A DNA stretch of 64,000 nt from NCBI GenBank assembly GCA_009617715.1, contig VTFK01000113.1:248001-312000 (forward strand), given 5' to 3'. Below, piece by piece: positions 58,042 to 64,000 of the stretch. The notes below the pieces were generated by a model. It was not told the DNA's origin. It was given only the letters and a program-made list of their open reading frames with translations, and ran no database searches. The number at the start of each line of letters is the position of its first letter. The first letter of the stretch is position 1. The DNA is from Plectrocnemia conspersa (lineage: Eukaryota; Arthropoda; Insecta; Trichoptera; Polycentropodidae). Made by a program: the position numbers and the translations under genes.

Positions 58042-61000
58042 GGTGTCGAAGCCGAAAATATAAAAAGGGTGGAGTCGAACTCGGAAATTTTTGTATGGAC
58101 TCCGCAGCCGTGATATGTTTTAGCATATATTTATATATAATATCTATATGGGAAGTTAGGAATATTAAGGTTGAACTCAACAATTGTATGTTTATAAATA
58201 ATCGATTACAAAATCACTAGTGTTTTATATTAATTAACTAGAGTTACTAAATTCTTGGGTTAAACCACCATTCTTCAGGGTCATTTAGTGGTTGGTATAA
58301 GGAAAATCATGTATTTCGTGTTGAGTTTGCATTTTTTTGCCTTCCAAATTTTAGTTAATTTAACATATTGATCTGTTCTAGTTAGGATTGTCAAGCTAGC
58401 ATAGGATTAGTCTGGTAATGAATATAATATGAAATAATAAAAAAAAACTAATTTTTCGGATGGTTTTATTTTGAAAATAACATTATTAAAAATAAGCATT
58501 CGAAAGTTTGAACAAAACTTTAAAAATGTAGAGATGACATTTTAAGGTACTTTATTCCTAAATAGTTATTTTCATGTTTAATTGATTTAATATTGCACTT
58601 TTTTCTAATTAATAAAAATGCGCCGCCATTTAAAAATTTATTTATTCAGCTGTAAAAAGTAGCGTATTGGTTAGATATGTCAATATTGTTTTTTGTATAC
58701 TCTAGAATTATTCTCTTTGCAATTGCTCTAATAATTTCAATATTGTGCTACTTAAAAAGCTTTTTTAAATTATTCTTTCTTGTTAATCCATTCAGGATAT
58801 AGCATTACTAATTTTTTCCACAAGCAATATTTTGTCTTTGTCCTAAACTGAGTTACATTATTGCGGCTATACTCTGAGCCCAGAAATCGATCTTTAGGTT
58901 AGCATATTTATATAAGTGTACGGTAGAGGATAATCCAGGAGATAAAAAATATATTTATACGAAGCATATTATTTATTACTGCTTATCTTATTAAATTAGT
59001 TTAGTTCACAAATTAAGTATTTGTAAAATGTCTTTATAATATCGCATCGTTGATTAATAATTAAAAATACATGATACAATTGTGAGAAACTGTAAACTAA
59101 AATATATATTGAGCAGTTTTTCCATAAAGAAAACGTTGAATTGTAAATCGCGTAGCTATGTAATTAATAAAAATAAGCAAAAAATTTACTACATTGGATG
59201 TTTCAGAACTAAAAATTAATCTACGCAGTAAACTTTTGCTGTTTCTTGCGTAAAAATACCCCCTTTTTAAAATAATATTTAGACTTTTGCGCAGCGCGGT
59301 CAATTTATTGGTGTCAAGAAAAAATTACACAAAAAAATACACGTGATAAAATTTTACAACAAAAATTACACAATGAATAAATTACATACTGCAGTAATTT
59401 CAAATTTTCTAGCAACACCCTTTTGCTGTGCATATAAAATATAAAAAGCGTGCATTTTTTTCATAAATATATTATATTTTATTTATATTAGTAATTAAAT
59501 TGATATAGTACACTCGCTTAAAATTAAAAAAAATATTATTAATAAAGTCAGCAATAAATATTGATACAAAAAATTAATTCTTATTCTTATAACTGCTAAA
59601 TAGAAATTAAATTAAAATTTAAGAAAGCAGAAGTATTTGATACCAAAGGAAATTATGCATTTTATTTTATAATATTACTAATTATTTAATAAAAATATTA
59701 TTTTTATTAAATATTTAATAAAAATATTATTTTTATTAACTAATGCTTTTTATTGCCAAAAGAATATATTTGTGGAAAAATGGCATTTTTGGTACCGCTT
59801 TTAGTATTATATAATATATTGTATGCACACCGAAAAGGTTAAACATGTTACTGGAGAATGAGAAATTTATTGTTTTTTCATGTATAATTTATTTCTTGAT
59901 TCATCATGTTATCCAATTAAACATATTTTTTGTTGCGCAAATAATTTCTTATTTCTCATTAAATTTAACTTTGATTACTTGTTCTAGCCATTTTAATAAA
60001 TAAATATAAATCCAAGATGTTATGAATTTCCGTAAATTCTTCCGTAAAATCAGTGATAAAAAAGGATGCAAAATAATAAGAAACAAAGTATATTGATATT
60101 ATGTCTACACTGGAAGCTTTGGAAACAGATAGCAATAATCCTAAAAAATATATAGAAATACTTGTGTTTCACCAAATATTGAGGCGTTGAAGTAGAATAT
60201 TAGATAATATTACACATTAAAAAAAATAAAAAAAATGTGCAAATGCAATTTTAATGGGTTGGTATTTGATTACTATCGATAACTTGTAAAAATACATCAA
60301 AAACTTTTAGTTAATTACATTATTACGCTCATTTTAAATTTGCCAATAAGTTTTTTCAATTATCATCAAATTTCTTTAAATGCATTAAATGGGCGTGTAA
60401 TATGTTTTGGCAAGTGTTGAAGCAAAGAAGCAATGAAATAAATTTTGATAAGTGTAATTTTGTACACCAGGGAATAAAAATACGTGTAAATGGAAAGAGC
60501 TAGTTAGATATTACGTTTTAAAGTAAATAATTAAATGGGAGTGTTATTTTACCATTCCGGCGGCAAATTAAGCATATTTATAATTAAAACAATTTTTAAG
60601 GCATTTACCGACCACTTTATTAAATTTTAATTTATAAGTATAACATAATTTATAAGTATATATCTTTCCGTGTTCATTTATAATAAATAAAATGGCAATT
60701 TATTAGTGAAACTCTTTTGCAATTTCTAAAAAGAAAATAAATTTATAGTAATAACTAAATAATTAATAATAATCACTAATTAGAAACTGGCGTTTCTTCC
60801 TATTAAATAACTGTGAAAGAAATTCTGTACCTGTACGATATATTATAATTTGTATATATACCTATAGCGAATATATATATTTATTAACGTTAACGTCTGC
60901 TTCGAAAATTTGATTACTAGAAGACATTTACGTTATTTATTCTTAAGATTTGGTTCTTTTGATTAGTGTTTATATTATTATTATATTATAATATTATTTT

Positions 61001-64000
61001 TCTAAACAAAATTGGCACTTAAACGTGCATTAAAAATTATATGATTACATGTGATACCTACCTATTATTTTATCCCAGATGCGTAGTGAGAAATAGTATT
61101 TTTTAATATAATTTCATATTTTTTTTGAAAGCCTCTCTATAACTAAATACGTATATGTATTTATTTTTTCTTAATAATGTAAATATTACAATATAAGCGA
61201 GGAGGGGGAGGAGATATTTAATGATTTTTCCTGAAATTTGCCTTATTCTAAGAAAAAATAACAAAAAAATTATAACCAAGTAATAACTATATAAAATAAT
61301 ACAATTATGTCATTGAGCTAGCTACTTTATTTTAAATTCTGACTAGCTAATTTTGTTAGGTAATTTAAGATTTTGTACCTACTTATTACTTTATAGTTTA
61401 AAATAACTAATAAAAGTTTTGAACCATTGAGCCTTGACCATTAAATTTAGAAACGGTGAATTAGTTGATTTTGTTATGCAATAGAAACTCGGTGCATATT
61501 GCTTGAGACCTTTTCCAAGGTTTAACTGATTTTCTAAGCTTGTTTTAAGTATAAGATATAATTATCTCAATGCAATAAATTTAGTTTGATTTTTATTAAA
61601 TATATGTAAATTCGCGATACAAAAATATATATATCGAAATGCGTCATTATAAACCACAGTTTTATCGATATTTATATATGGTTTAAAATATTGTTTTATA
61701 GCGGATATAAAAAGATTAAAATGTAATTTCCGAGAAGGATTTTAAGTATTTTTAGATTCAAAGTATAAATATAAGCTGTATGTTGAAAACTTATACTTCT
61801 GCGGACATATTTATATAAACATATTGTGAAGCGACAATTATTTATGACTTTTATCAACTCACAACATTGAATAATAATTTCTTATTATAGAGATAAGATA
61901 AATTCTAAGATGCTCTAATAAAATGGTTAGAACTCAAGAAGAATCAGCAAATGAGCAAAAGTAGTCTTTATAGGATAGCAGAGCCGGGACTAGACATTTC
62001 GTCACTTGAGGTTTAGGTTAGTTTCTTTTTCTTTCAATAAGTATAATATTAAGCAAAAATAAGATTTAACACAAATATGGAAATTAAATAAATTTATTGA
62101 TAATTATATTATATAAAAAAGTCATAGAACACAGAAATAGTATAATTATTTTAAAAATATATAGTTTTGAACATAATAAAATAAAATGACACCAACTTTT
62201 ATAAAAAAATAGATATTATTTTTTAACTAATTTAAAGTTAAAATTTTATTTTATACAATAATAACAACGTATTTTTTTATAGTTATTTTCAGAATATCAA
62301 CAAATTTCCAGTTATTTGATTTACAATTTTTCGATGATTAAAACTCACTTACTCAAAAAATAAATAATCAAACATTACAATAGCATAGTATCGTATACTC
62401 TTTACCTTTAAAGATTTATTTTTTGTGATTTTGTTGAAGCAAATATATCAATTTTTTTTTAAATCAATCTGTTTTGTCAAGTCACGATTAATCGGTAAAA
62501 ATGCATATGACGATCTTAAATTGTTCTATAGCGGACAGTTTCGAAAGATCTAACACGAATTATATTTATTATAATTATATGCCCATCACATTTTCACACA
62601 ATATTATTTTTCAAGCAAACTTTTTGCCCACTTCTCCTTCGTCCTCCTTGTCTCCCTCCAACGCACATCCAAATTCTCCCGGAGCCAGCAATGCCCACTG
62701 AGATTCGTTCATCGCCCACCGGTGGACAATATTGCCCTCTTTGAGAACCTATGATCTATACTAGAAAATAGAAAATACATGTGTCTGTCTATCACAAGAG
62801 CTCCTCCCAAACGTGATTATTATATTTTTGGACTGAATTCACATGAGATTTTATAATCATTAAAATAGTAAAACAGAGTTAAATATAAAATGTATTAAGT
62901 ATTCACATATAACATTTGAGATCTATGATAATCCAGTTTTTTTTTATTGGTTTACTTTTTATATGTACAAAAAACTGTTTATCTTCAAGAAAACCTGTTA
63001 TGCGGTCGGCCATTCTTGAATCAGTTTTTTTCCATGTTTTTTTAATTGGCAGTAGATAGATTACTTTTTTTAGCGATATTGAATATCAAGATTAGAAGCA
63101 ATATTTTTGTAAAAGAGGTGTTTAGCCTTTTTCTGATGAATCACCAGTAAGTCACATTTGATTAATCGCTGAAATAAAGTGCGATTACATCAAAATTTAA
63201 TCGCCAATCTACATTACATTGTATGAATAATGTAGAATACGTGCATTGTTATCAATAACATTGACGATAAACGTCAGAATTTCACGATTGTTAGAAAACT
63301 ATAATATATATTTTTTCTGTGTATATATACAGAATTATGTTTTAAACACTTTACTGTGGTTGTAAAAAATATGATAAAAAATTGAGTTGAGATAAATTAA
63401 ATTTATTTTTGCTTTTTTTTCCTCAAATCAATAGACATTGTTTGCTTATATATACGTGCGCCTTTGTGGTTTTATTTGTTTAGAAAAAACAGAAGCAATA
63501 AAACGATAATAAGAAACATGTTTCTTCCTTCGCATCTTCCCCCACTAATTCTATTTTTCTCCCATGAATCCCTTTAGACGCCGTTGGTTATATATTCCAG
63601 ACACCCGCAAGGGCATTAGACAGGTACGCCCCTGTGTACGAGAACATTACAAGAAAGGTGTACCCAAATATAATCTTTGATTCCTAATAAACACATAAGA
63701 AAAATACATTTTTTATAGAAAAGAAAACAATATTTTATAGATATATAAAGAGCTACATTTTACATTATTATAGATATAAACTAGAATAAATTAAAAAAAT
63801 GAATAGATATTTATTAATTTATATAATATAATATCCAATACAACATCCTTATCTTAGGTTATTAAATCCACGTTAATTTACCGTCTATCTATATTAGATA
63901 CTATGCGTACAAATAATAATTATGTTTTTCTATAATGTGTATATATTTCATATAAACAAATAGTTAAGGTGTAATAATCTTGGTTATAATATAACTGATT
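58042..64000. other. Gene-poor A+T-rich right end
   Basis: No host gene is visible. A 29-base unit (TTTAATAAAAATATTATTTT) is repeated at 59685 and 59714. Bases 62611-62752 are G+C-richer; reversed they start AGGTTCTCAAAGAGGGCAAT, like a hAT end, and are probably a transposon fragment. At 63622-63640 GTACGCCCCTG resembles another transposon end. The rest is plain A+T-rich sequence. Confidence 0.4.

Noticed and set aside
62611..62748. Minus-strand 45-residue terminal exon (HRWAMNESQWALLAPGEFG)
   Set aside because: The better acceptor lies upstream and leads straight into a stop, and the sequence begins like a hAT end (GGTTCTCAAAGAGGGCAAT); a transposon fragment is more likely.
1..64000. tRNA, rRNA and CRISPR
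   Set aside because: I saw only isolated B-box-like words (for example 37180, 57605) without cloverleaf structure, no rRNA segment, and no regularly spaced repeat array of CRISPR type.

Overview
The window looks like nuclear DNA of an insect. It is A+T-rich, the genes are split into many short exons by GT-AG introns, and the recognisable proteins are animal ones: a GRAM-TBC-type Rab GAP, secreted GH29 alpha-L-fucosidases and Polycomb. Many decayed DNA transposons of hAT, piggyBac, pogo/Tigger, mariner and MULE type plus Jockey LINE pieces fill introns and gaps. A hemipteran is plausible from the style of the repeats, but the sequence alone does not settle the order. Gene models were built by hand from reading frame, splice sites and family similarity.

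Layout. (1) 1-815, minus: 5' end of a gene for a ubiquitin-like-domain protein that runs off the left edge. (2) 1776-8474, plus: a complete 18-exon TBC1D8/9-type Rab GTPase-activating protein of about 1119 residues, divergent from gene 1 across a 1 kb gap. (3) 9705-14830 and 18436-20620, both minus: two tandem copies of an alpha-L-fucosidase gene with the same five coding exons plus a leader exon. Copy A is intact (461 residues); its second coding intron has been invaded by transposon sequence. Copy B carries a one-base deletion in coding exon 1 and reads as a pseudogene unless that is an assembly error. (4) 22347-38131, minus: Polycomb. A 23-codon first exon at 38063-38131 is separated by a 14.6 kb intron from a 304-codon last exon at 22506-23417. 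The intron holds a Jockey fragment interrupted by a piggyBac-like element that itself holds a TIR element with a 173-bp tandem repeat, then a Tigger relic and a Jockey reverse transcriptase relic. A CpG-rich block follows upstream of exon 1. (5) 39000-64000: no convincing host gene; A+T-rich DNA with MITEs, a foldback MULE, a mariner relic and one CpG-rich block at 55.3 kb.

Most interesting observation. The Polycomb frame stays open for another 52 codons past its UGA stop. The UGA is followed by C, lies in a short potential hairpin, and coding-like base composition ends at the second stop rather than the first. This is a candidate for programmed stop-codon readthrough that would add an acidic tail to Polycomb.

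The genes do not form one pathway. TBC1D9 acts on Rab GTPases at membranes, fucosidase on glycans in lysosome or secretion, and Polycomb on H3K27me3 chromatin; the neighbourhood is ordinary eukaryotic gene order plus one tandem duplication.
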